Assembly: GCA_964619955.1 (NCBI GenBank) | Contig: CAZUJF010000022.1 | Coordinates: 16,870-80,869, forward strand | Origin: JACQFK01 sp964619955 | Lineage (GTDB): Bacteria > Planctomycetota > MHYJ01 > JACPRB01 | Length of the DNA stretch: 64,000 bases | Direction: 5' to 3' | Part shown: positions 41,634 through 49,001 of the stretch, one piece after another | How the letters are laid out: each line of letters begins with the position of its first letter | How positions within the stretch are numbered: the first letter of the stretch is position 1 | Program-made: the position numbers and the translations under genes | Notes under the pieces: generated by a model | Seen by the model: the letters and a program-made list of their open reading frames with translations, nothing else | Database searches by the model: none | What the model was told of the DNA's origin: nothing

Positions 41634-42242
41634 ATGGACTTCGACCTGCTGGTCTTCGACCTCGACGGCACGCTCTGCGACAGCGCCGCGGACATTTCCG
41701 CCTCGCTCCGCCGGGTGCTCATCCGGCTGGGGCGCCCCGAGATCTCCCATGCGGACGTGGTCCAGGCCATCGGGGCCGGCGTGCGCAAGCTGGTGGAGCG
41801 GACCACGCCGCCTCCGCTGGAGCCGGTGATCGACGCCTTCATGGCCGAATACGCCGCGCATCTGCTGGACGAGACCCGGCTCTTCCCCGGGGTGGGGGAG
41901 ACTCTGGCGCGCCTGCCGGGACGCAAGATCGTGCTCTCCAACAAACCCGAGGCGCTTTCAAAGCGGGTGGTGGAGGGGCTGGGGCTCGCGCGCCACTTCG
42001 AGGCGGTGTACGGGGGGGACTCGTTTCCCGAGCGCAAGCCGGACCCCGCCTGCTTCAGGCGCGCGGTGGGGTCGGCCCGGAAGCCCCTGATGATCGGCGA
42101 CAGCGGCACCGACGTGCTCACCGGCCGCAACGCGGGCGCGGCGGTCTGCGCGGTGACCTACGGCTACTTCAAGCCCGGGGATCTGGACGGGGCCGATTTC
42201 AAGATCGACCGCTTCGATCAGCTCCTGGACCTTCTGCGGTAG
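41634..42242 (+). CDS. HAD-family phosphatase, phosphoglycolate phosphatase-like
   Basis: 202 aa from ATG 41634. An ATG at 41622 overlaps a TAAGAT -10-like box, so the second start is favoured. VFDLDGTLCDS is HAD motif I with the nucleophile and acid/base Asp. KIVLSNKPE holds motif II and FPERKPDPACF the motif III Lys. MIGDSGTDVLTGRNAG is motif IV. The cap is of the Gph type, so the substrate is likely 2-phosphoglycolate or a sugar phosphate. Its 3' end overlaps the MFS gene. Confidence 0.8.
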   Translation: MDFDLLVFDLDGTLCDSAADISASLRRVLIRLGRPEISHADVVQAIGAGVRKLVERTTPPPLEPVIDAFMAEYAAHLLDETRLFPGVGETLARLPGRKIVLSNKPEALSKRVVEGLGLARHFEAVYGGDSFPERKPDPACFRRAVGSARKPLMIGDSGTDVLTGRNAGAAVCAVTYGYFKPGDLDGADFKIDRFDQLLDLLR

Positions 42243-43354
42243 AGGACTTCCTCCAGCGCGATCGTGACCGCGATGAGCCCCGCCGCCAGCAGGAAGGGGG
42301 CCCGCGGTTCCTGGAGCGTGTCCGCCAGCCAGCCTCCGAGCAGCGGGACCAGCGCCGTGCCCGAGGCCAGCACGGCTTCATGGCGGCCGGCGTACTTGCC
42401 GTGATCCGCGGGGCCGTGCAGGCTGTAGTGGATGCTCGAGGCGTACGCGAAGCCCAGCGAGGCGCCGAGCAGCGGCGCGAGCGCGAGCAGCAGGACGTCG
42501 TTCCGGACCAGGCAAAGGAGGGTCGCGCCCGCGACGCCGAGGGCCTGGAGCGTGTACAGCAATCCTCGCCGGTAGGCCCAGCCGGTCCAGCGTTGAAGCA
42601 CCCAGAAGCTGAGCGTCTGCGCCCCGAAGACCATCGCGAGGAAGACCCCAAGAAAGGTTTCCCGCTTCCATAAGAGGCCGCTTTCGGTCAGGGTCAGGTA
42701 CCTGAAGAAATGCGCCTGGAACGCGGCGCCCATCCCGAACGCCGCGAAGTTGGCCGCGTAGCCCATGGACCGGAACACCGCCGGATGGAGGTCGGCCTCC
42801 GCCTCCGGGGAACGGGGCTGCGCCGCCGCATCCTTCGGCAGCAGGAAGAGGATCGGGACCGCCGCCAGCGCCGCCACGAGCAGGGTCAGGGGATGTCCGG
42901 CCTGGCCCAGCATCCAGCCCGCCGACAGGAAGCCCAGCGTCTTGCCCAGGGACCACATGAAGTTGAAGCGTCCCAGGGTCCGCTCCAGGCCTCCCGGAGG
43001 GCTCTCCGCACCGAGCGCGCCCTGGATCGTCGGCCAGAAAAGGCTCGCCGAAAGATCCAGGAGGGGCGTGACGAGGAAGAGGACCGGGAGGGTCGCGACC
43101 CCGCCGCCCAGCAGGCAGGCCGCCACCGCCCCGAGGCAGCCGATGCGGGCCAGCAGCGACTTGGAGACCCGGTCCGAGAGCTTGCCCATCCAGAGGCTGT
43201 TCAACACGTAGAGCGTGGACGAAATGCCTTGGAGGCAGCCCACCTGCGTGGCGGAGGCGCCGAGATTCTGGGCATGGACGGGCACCGCCGTCCAGAAGAC
43301 GAACGCCAGCCAGTCGTAGATCAGGCCCGCAAAGCAGTAGAGCCAGAGTCGCAT
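42218..43354 (-). CDS. Major facilitator superfamily transporter
   Basis: 378 aa with about 11-12 hydrophobic segments. The loop after the second helix has MGKLSDRVSKSLL, the MFS motif A type (GxLaDrxxrr). It has a charged central loop (PKDAAAQPRSPEAEADLHP) between the halves. Start ATG 43354, with TATCAT 9 nt upstream. Substrate cannot be inferred. It overlaps the HAD gene by 25 nt in convergent orientation. Confidence 0.85.
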   Translation of the reverse strand: MRLWLYCFAGLIYDWLAFVFWTAVPVHAQNLGASATQVGCLQGISSTLYVLNSLWMGKLSDRVSKSLLARIGCLGAVAACLLGGGVATLPVLFLVTPLLDLSASLFWPTIQGALGAESPPGGLERTLGRFNFMWSLGKTLGFLSAGWMLGQAGHPLTLLVAALAAVPILFLLPKDAAAQPRSPEAEADLHPAVFRSMGYAANFAAFGMGAAFQAHFFRYLTLTESGLLWKRETFLGVFLAMVFGAQTLSFWVLQRWTGWAYRRGLLYTLQALGVAGATLLCLVRNDVLLLALAPLLGASLGFAYASSIHYSLHGPADHGKYAGRHEAVLASGTALVPLLGGWLADTLQEPRAPFLLAAGLIAVTIALEEVLYRRRSRS

Positions 43355-43483
43355 GAAGCGAGAATGATAGGGCCCACCCCGGATCCCGACAAGCGCCGCG
43401 ACCGGATTGATCCCACGGGGGGCCGCGCCCCTCCGGCGGCGGCAAGCCTCCGGGACGCTCCACGGGAATGATCATGGGCGGCC

Positions 43484-44059
43484 TCACAGCTGGTTCGAGG
43501 GCCGGGCCACGGACTCGAAGACGTAGTCGAAGAGCTTGTGCAGGGAGTCGATCAGCGCCCGGTCGTCCAGGCAGAGGCCGAGTTCCAGGTTGTAGTGCAG
43601 GCTGGTGTCCGTGAAGTTGGCGCTGCCGATGTACGCCCGTTCGCGGTCGCAGAGGATCATCTTGGCGTGCATCTGGAACATCTGCGTCCGCCCCTTGGAT
43701 TCGTGCAGATAGCGCACCGCCAGCGCCCGCTCGGCGGCGAGGCGCTCCAGGACCGGGCTCGCCCGCATCTTCGAGTCCCGCAGCGTGGTCACGATCTGCG
43801 CGGGCACCCGGCATTCCTGGATGCAGCCGGTGAAGGAGGGGTCCACATACGGGGAGAAGATCTTCACCGAGCCCCGGGCCCCGGAGAGCAGGTCGTGGAA
43901 GAGCTGCGAGGTCGGGATCAGGTCCGGGATGCGGTTCTCCACCGCCGTCCTCAGGGGCGCGGGCAGCGAGAGCACCAGGCCCGTCGACGTCCGGATCCCG
44001 CCGACGCCGTTGCCGTCCCCGTTCCCGCCGAACACGCGTCCGATCAGCTTGTCGAGCAT
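43484..44059 (-). CDS. Phospholipase D-like domain protein (single HKD motif)
   Basis: 191 aa from the ATG at 44059, after a GAGGTG site. The motif FQMHAKMILCDRERAYIGSAN is the HxKxxxxD signature of PLD superfamily enzymes, with one copy only. Such proteins act as dimers or as nuclease/phospholipase-like modules. The N-terminus is glycine-rich (GGNGDGNGVGG) and has no signal peptide. It is divergent from the ORF6N gene, with a palindrome array between. Defence or plasmid-like functions are possible but unproven. Confidence 0.8.
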   Translation of the reverse strand: MLDKLIGRVFGGNGDGNGVGGIRTSTGLVLSLPAPLRTAVENRIPDLIPTSQLFHDLLSGARGSVKIFSPYVDPSFTGCIQECRVPAQIVTTLRDSKMRASPVLERLAAERALAVRYLHESKGRTQMFQMHAKMILCDRERAYIGSANFTDTSLHYNLELGLCLDDRALIDSLHKLFDYVFESVARPSNQL

Positions 44060-44143
44060 CGAGGCACCTCCAATTGAGTTCGGAGGGTGCAGTGCAATCC
44101 CCATGCCAAGGCGCCCTGCTGGGGAGGCGCGCGCGGCGGACGC

Positions 44144-44190
44144 GTCCGCGTTACGTGGCGTAACGTCGCGTTTCAAATCGTAACGCGGAC
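44144..44190. repeat. Inverted-repeat operator array
   Basis: GTCCGCGTTACG (44144-44155) and its exact reverse complement CGTAACGCGGAC (44179-44190) flank a third half-site CGTAACG at 44159-44165. Thus CGTTACG/CGTAACG occurs three times, and the first two also form a 7-bp palindrome with a 3-nt gap. It lies in the divergent gap between the PLD-like and ORF6N genes, and probably binds a dimeric regulator. Confidence 0.55.
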
Positions 44191-44254
44191 ATCCGCAGAC
44201 CTCCTCACGCGCCCGGGGGGAGGCTTTGGCATGTCTGTTGCATGCCCCGCTTTC

Positions 44255-44614
44255 ATGAATCCTCCTTCCGAACTCGAATCCAAGATCCTCCTGATCCGGG
44301 GACGCCGCGTCCTGCTGGACAGCGACCTGGCCGTGGTCTATGGGACCGACACGCGGCGCCTGAACGAACAGGTGCGCCGGAACCTGGACCGCTTCCCGGA
44401 GGATTTCGGGTTCATCCTGGGCGCCGAGGAGCACCGAGCTTTGATGTCGCAGATTGCGACATCAAAGCGCGGGGGACGGCGGAAACGGCCCTGGGTCTTC
44501 ACCGAGCACGGCGCTGTCATGCTCGCCAGCGTATTGCGCAGCCCCGTGGCGGTCCGGTTGCAACACGGCATGTTACGAATTGAAACGTGGAGGGGCGCCT
44601 ATCGGACCCGGTAG
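44255..44614 (+). pseudogene. ORF6N domain protein, C-terminally truncated
   Basis: 119 aa. KILLIRGRRVLLDSDLAVVYG, RRLNEQVRRNLDRFP and PWVFTEHGAVMLASVL are clear ORF6N (KilA-N-related) signatures. These DNA-binding domains are common in phages and mobile elements. After VLRSPVAV, where the family continues with a helical domain, the sequence loses similarity and stops. The gene is therefore shortened, or was fused to unrelated DNA. The frame also extends upstream to 44087 without similarity. It overlaps the glycosidase-like gene by 16 nt. Confidence 0.7.
44438..44468. repeat. 13-bp perfect inverted repeat inside the ORF6N gene
   Basis: GCTTTGATGTCGC (44438-44450) and GCGACATCAAAGC (44456-44468) with a 5-nt loop AGATT. 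It encodes the conserved SQIATSK segment of ORF6N proteins. It could fold in mRNA or act as a self-binding site. Confidence 0.5.
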
Positions 44615-45687
44615 AGCCGCACGCCGTAGCCGGGGAACTCGTCCTCGAAGGCGCCGTCCCGCAGCGGGATCGAGCGGCCCTCGTCCAGCAGCTCCGCCGC
44701 GCCCGCGACGCCCTTCAGCGTGAAACGCGCCTTCGTGGCGACGTCCCGCAGCCCGCAGGCGAAGAGGTAGGTCGCCCCGCCGTGCCGCCGCACCGTGAAC
44801 GCGACGGGCGCCTCGGGGGAGGCGCTCGTGACCGTGGCGGCGTCGTCCAGCGCCGGGCTCTTCAGGACGGCCGCCAGTCCCTGGACCTGCGCGTTGATCC
44901 CCGTCACGGCCTTGAGGAGTTCGGGGTCGTGCAGCAGCGAGGCTTCGTCGAAGCGCGGCTTGAACTGGTGCACGAAATAGATCAGGCCCGAGGCCCCCCG
45001 GATGAGCGCCATCCACACCTCGCTGCGGATCTGCGCCGCCGTCGGCTTGAGCTTGACGTTGTCGATGCGCGAGGCCTCGATGCAGGTCCAGACCGGCTTC
45101 CGGCCTCCCGTCCAGCGCCGGAGCCGCTCCACCCCCTCCGCCACGAACCAAAGCTTGCCCGCGACCGCGGGGTGCTCGTGCACCGCCGGATAGATGTCGA
45201 ACGAGGCGATGTCGCAGCCCTTGAGGTACTCGGGGTAGTCCTCGGGATGGTTCGTGCGGACGCCGCGGCCGATCCAGCCGTCCCAGGCGACGCCCTGGCC
45301 GAGATTCAGCAGCACCGGCCGGGACGGATCCGCCGCGCGGAGCTTCGCGTAGTCCTCCACGATCTTCGCGGGGAGTATCGGCGGCCCGTAGCCGCCCCCG
45401 GGCGCGGCCTGGGCGTTGTCCGGCTCGTCGCCGTGCATCCACGCGAGGATGCTCCGGTCGTCCTTGCGGGCGAGGCCGACGGCGTTCTGGGCGCAGACGA
45501 CGCGCAGCCCGGCCGCTTTGAGCGCGTCGAGCTGCTCCGTCGTCGGGCCGTTCCAGAGTCCGACGTACGTGTTGATGCCGGCGGCCTTGTAGGCTCCGGC
45601 GTTGCGCGGGCTCTGCAGCCAGACGCCGATCGGGAAGGGATCGCCCTCCTGCAGCGCAAGTGCCAGAAGGAGCACGAGCTGTATCAC
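44599..45687 (-). CDS. Glycoside-hydrolase-like TIM-barrel protein, exported
   Basis: 362 aa from GTG 45687, where a signal peptide (IQLVLLLALALQEG) begins; the longer frame upstream is antisense to the next gene. FPIGVWLQSPRNAGAYKAAGINTYVG, then ILAWMHGDEPDN (probable acid/base Glu), and KPVWTCIEAS (possible nucleophile Glu) look like a beta-galactosidase- or DUF4434-type barrel. A C-terminal beta domain follows. It would hydrolyse a glycan outside the cytoplasm. Divergent from the M23 peptidase gene at 45731. Confidence 0.65.
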   Translation of the reverse strand: MIQLVLLLALALQEGDPFPIGVWLQSPRNAGAYKAAGINTYVGLWNGPTTEQLDALKAAGLRVVCAQNAVGLARKDDRSILAWMHGDEPDNAQAAPGGGYGPPILPAKIVEDYAKLRAADPSRPVLLNLGQGVAWDGWIGRGVRTNHPEDYPEYLKGCDIASFDIYPAVHEHPAVAGKLWFVAEGVERLRRWTGGRKPVWTCIEASRIDNVKLKPTAAQIRSEVWMALIRGASGLIYFVHQFKPRFDEASLLHDPELLKAVTGINAQVQGLAAVLKSPALDDAATVTSASPEAPVAFTVRRHGGATYLFACGLRDVATKARFTLKGVAGAAELLDEGRSIPLRDGAFEDEFPGYGVRLYRVR

Positions 45688-45730
45688 AGCTACCTTTACA
45701 CCCCGCGCCCCGGGACGTGTACCATAGCCG

Positions 45731-47173
45731 ATGATGATGATGCGACTCGCCGCGCTCGCGGCCCTCCTCGGCTCCCCCCAGGCCGCCCCGGAACCCGTCC
45801 TGCACCACACGTTCGATCTCTCCCTCGGGGAAACGCAGGAGGCGGCGGGGATTCGCGTCAAACTCGTGGAGCTGCGAGAAACCCTCGACGACGTCAACGG
45901 CTCCGTGCGCCGCGCCGAGGTCGGGGTCGAGGTGAACGGGGTCGCGGCGACCCTGACGGCGTACGCGTACACGCTGCCGCAAAGCTGCGGAGGCTTCCAG
46001 GCGGACTGCCCCGTCACGAAGGGCCTCCAGAACAAGGCGAAGAAGAACGTCTGGGGGCTGCTCAAGGACGCCCGCATCCGCGTCTGGCCGGGCCAGTCCC
46101 CCTGGCTGCCCCCCGGGACCTTCGGCTATCCCGCGAAACAGCGCTGGTTCGCGACCTTCACGCAGATGTGCAACGAGCCGACCTATGTGGACGGCGGCGA
46201 CGAGCCCGGACGTAAGGAAACCTACTACCACTACGGCTCCGACATCGGCGGCGCGGAGGGCCTGGTCGACGTCGTCGCCGCGACGGACGGGGTCGTCGTC
46301 TCCTCCGGGAAAGAGGTCCTGGCCGGGCACGAGAAGGACACGCCGGTCGCCAAGCGCTACGACGTGGTCTACGTCCTCGACAAGCGCGGCTGGTACTACC
46401 GCTACAGCCATCTCAAGTTCATCGAGGACTGGGTGCGTCCGGGCGCGGCCGTGTCCCTCGGACGCAAGCTCGGCGTGCTGGGCAAGGAGGGCGGCAGCGG
46501 CGGCTGGTCCCACCTCCATTTCGACATCACCCGGCGCCAGCCCTCGGGGCTCTGGGGCATCGAGGACGCGTACCCCTTCCTCTGGGAGGCCTATCAGCGC
46601 GAGCGGCTCACGAGCCTGGTCGCGGTCGCGCGGCCGCACCATCTGATCTGGACGGGCCAGACGGCGGCGCTCGACGGATCCCGCTCCCACGGGAAGAACC
46701 TGACCCTGGACTGGACCTTCAGCGAGGGCGGGACCGCCGCCGGCGCGCGGGTGGAGCGCCGCTACGAGAAGCCGGGGGTCTTCACCGAGATCCTGAAGGT
46801 CCGCGACGGGGAGGGCCGCGTGGACTACGACTTCGCCGTCGTGCAGGTCATGGACAAGGCGGCCCCCGCGAAACTGCCGCCCACGATCCACGCGGCGTAC
46901 GCGCCGACGTTCGGGATCCGTCCCGACGACCCGGTGACGTTCAAAGTCCGCACGTTCCGCACGAAGGAGCCCGGCGAGGTCTGGGACTTCGGGGACGGCA
47001 CGCCGCCGGTCGCGGTGAGGTCGGACGGGAACGCCGTCCAGCACGCGCCGAACGGCTACGCCGAGGTCCTCCACAAGTTCGCGAAGCCCGGCCACTATCT
47101 CGTGAAGGTGGAGCACGTGACGGCGGAGGGGGTGCGCTGCATCGCGCGCCTCCAGGTGAGGGTCGGAGATTAG
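45731..47173 (+). CDS. M23 (LytM-like) peptidase with PKD-like domains
   Basis: 480 aa. A short signal (RLAALAALLGSPQAA) leads to a novel N-terminal domain. HYGSDIGG (about residues 170-177) and WSHLHFD (about 255-262) are the two zinc-binding motifs of M23 endopeptidases (HxxxD and HxH). From about residue 300 two PKD/Ig-like domains follow, with WTFSEGGTAAGARVERRYEKPG and VWDFGDGTPPVAV. It probably cuts peptidoglycan or another extracellular peptide. A TACCAT -10-like box lies 5 nt before the first ATG. Confidence 0.83.
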   Translation: MMMMRLAALAALLGSPQAAPEPVLHHTFDLSLGETQEAAGIRVKLVELRETLDDVNGSVRRAEVGVEVNGVAATLTAYAYTLPQSCGGFQADCPVTKGLQNKAKKNVWGLLKDARIRVWPGQSPWLPPGTFGYPAKQRWFATFTQMCNEPTYVDGGDEPGRKETYYHYGSDIGGAEGLVDVVAATDGVVVSSGKEVLAGHEKDTPVAKRYDVVYVLDKRGWYYRYSHLKFIEDWVRPGAAVSLGRKLGVLGKEGGSGGWSHLHFDITRRQPSGLWGIEDAYPFLWEAYQRERLTSLVAVARPHHLIWTGQTAALDGSRSHGKNLTLDWTFSEGGTAAGARVERRYEKPGVFTEILKVRDGEGRVDYDFAVVQVMDKAAPAKLPPTIHAAYAPTFGIRPDDPVTFKVRTFRTKEPGEVWDFGDGTPPVAVRSDGNAVQHAPNGYAEVLHKFAKPGHYLVKVEHVTAEGVRCIARLQVRVGD

Positions 47174-47273
47174 GCCGGGACGACGTTTGGGGCCGCTCCA
47201 AGAAACCCTGATTTTCGGCCGCCTCCCGCCCTGCCTTTCGTAAAGTAGCGGAGCTTCATTAAGGATCGAATCC

Positions 47274-49001
47274 ATGAACCCGCTGCGTTTCGCGCTTCCC
47301 TTCGCGGCCCTGCTGCTCGCGGCCGGCGCCCCCGACGACTATCCGCTCGGCCCCGACTCGCAGGAGCAGGCGGGCGTCCCGAAGGGCGCGGTGAAGGAGT
47401 TCACCTGGAAGGAGAGCAAGGTCTATCCGGGCACCGTCCGGCAGTGCTGGATCTACCTGCCGCCGGGGCTCGACGCCGCGAAGGAGTATCCGCTGATCGT
47501 CTTCCAGGACGGCGGCGGCTCGGTCAATCCCAAGGGCGGCACGCGGGCGACGATCGTGCTCGACAACCTGATCCACAAGGGCGAGATCCCCGCGATGGCG
47601 GGCCTCTTCATCAATCCCGGCACCGTGCCCGCCGTCACGCCCGTCGGCCGCGGCCGCAGCACGCGCAGCTACGAGTACGACACGCCGGACGGCGTCTATG
47701 CGCGCTTCCTCATTGACGAAATGCTGCCCGAAGTCGCGAAGCACGTGAAGATCAGTCCCGACCCCGCGCAGCGCGCGCTCGTCGGGGTCTCCAGCGGCGG
47801 CATCTGCGCGTTCAGCGCCGCGTGGTTCCGCCCGGACGCCTTCCGCAAGGTGATCAGCGGCATCGGCAGCTTCACGAACATCCGCGCGGGCATCTGGTTC
47901 CCGTCGGCGATCCGGAAATCCGAGCGCAAGCCGCTGCGGGTGTTCCTGCAGGAGGGGGAGAAGGACCTCGACAACGTGCACGGCAACTGGCCCCTCAGCA
48001 ACCACGAGATGGCGGCGGCGCTCGCGTTCGCGGGGTACGACCACAAGGCGGTCTTCGGGACGGAGGGCCACAGCGGCAAACACCTTTCCTCCATCCTCCC
48101 GGACGCGCTGCGCTGGCTCTGGCGCAAGGACGAGCCGCTGCCCGCGCCCGCGCCCGAGGCGAAGGGGGATCTCGCCCTCTCCGGCGTGCTGATCCCCGGC
48201 AAGGACTGGGAGCCCGTCGTCGAGGATCTGAAGTTCGTGGACGCGCCCTGCACGGATGCGGAGGGCTCGTTCTACTTCAGCGACCTGGGAGGCGGGACGG
48301 GCGTCCACAAGATCGCGGCGGACGGCACGCGCAGCGTCTTCAACGCGAAGGCGGTCGGCCTCAGCGGGATGAAGTTCGGGCCGGACGGCCGCCTCTACGC
48401 CTGCCACAACCGTGAGAAGCGCGTGATCGCGATCAACGCGGCGGGGGACGTGGAGGTGCTGCTGACGGACATCGGCTGCAACGATCTGGTGGTCACGCAC
48501 AAGGGCCACGTCTACGTCACGGAGACCGGCAAGAAACAGGTGGTGCTGATCGAAGCGGCCGGGAAGAGCCGGGTGGTCGACACGGGCATCCCGGCGCCGA
48601 ACGGGATCGCTCTTTCTCCGGACCAGGAGACGCTGGCGGTCTCGGACTACTCCGGCAGCGCGGCGTGGGCGTTCCGGGTGGAGGCCAACGGCGACCTCGG
48701 CGCGCGGATGCCGGTCTTTCCGTACCGGGACTTCGGGCCGACGGTGGAGTCGCGCGGGGACGGCATGACGTGCGACACGGTCGGCCGCTGGTACGTGAGC
48801 ACGCAGGCGGGGGTGCAGGTCTACGATCCCAACGGCCGGCCGGTGGGTCTGATCCATGCGCCGACGTCGGCGGCGGTGACGAGCGTGGCGCTGTCGGGTC
48901 CCGGCCTGAACTGGCTCTTCGCGCTGACCCAGGGGAAGATCTACCGCCGCCAGGTGTCGGCGACGGGCTTCGTCACCACGTCGGCTCCGACGAAGAAGTG
49001 A
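47274..49001 (+). CDS. Esterase (Fes/IroE-like) fused to an SMP-30/gluconolactonase-like propeller, exported
   Basis: 575 aa. After the signal (ALPFAALLLAAGAP), the alpha/beta-hydrolase part runs to about residue 285. IYLPPGLDAAKEYPLIVFQDG is typical, and GVSSGGICAF (about 166-175) is the nucleophile elbow with Ser. GTEGHSGKHL holds the likely catalytic His. The second part, from about 310 to 560, is an SMP-30-like six-bladed propeller (GLSGMKFGPDGRLYACH, GIALSPDQETLAVSDY). Together it may release and then convert a sugar ester or lactone. Substrate unknown. The stop codon overlaps the next gene. Confidence 0.8.
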   Translation: MNPLRFALPFAALLLAAGAPDDYPLGPDSQEQAGVPKGAVKEFTWKESKVYPGTVRQCWIYLPPGLDAAKEYPLIVFQDGGGSVNPKGGTRATIVLDNLIHKGEIPAMAGLFINPGTVPAVTPVGRGRSTRSYEYDTPDGVYARFLIDEMLPEVAKHVKISPDPAQRALVGVSSGGICAFSAAWFRPDAFRKVISGIGSFTNIRAGIWFPSAIRKSERKPLRVFLQEGEKDLDNVHGNWPLSNHEMAAALAFAGYDHKAVFGTEGHSGKHLSSILPDALRWLWRKDEPLPAPAPEAKGDLALSGVLIPGKDWEPVVEDLKFVDAPCTDAEGSFYFSDLGGGTGVHKIAADGTRSVFNAKAVGLSGMKFGPDGRLYACHNREKRVIAINAAGDVEVLLTDIGCNDLVVTHKGHVYVTETGKKQVVLIEAAGKSRVVDTGIPAPNGIALSPDQETLAVSDYSGSAAWAFRVEANGDLGARMPVFPYRDFGPTVESRGDGMTCDTVGRWYVSTQAGVQVYDPNGRPVGLIHAPTSAAVTSVALSGPGLNWLFALTQGKIYRRQVSATGFVTTSAPTKK

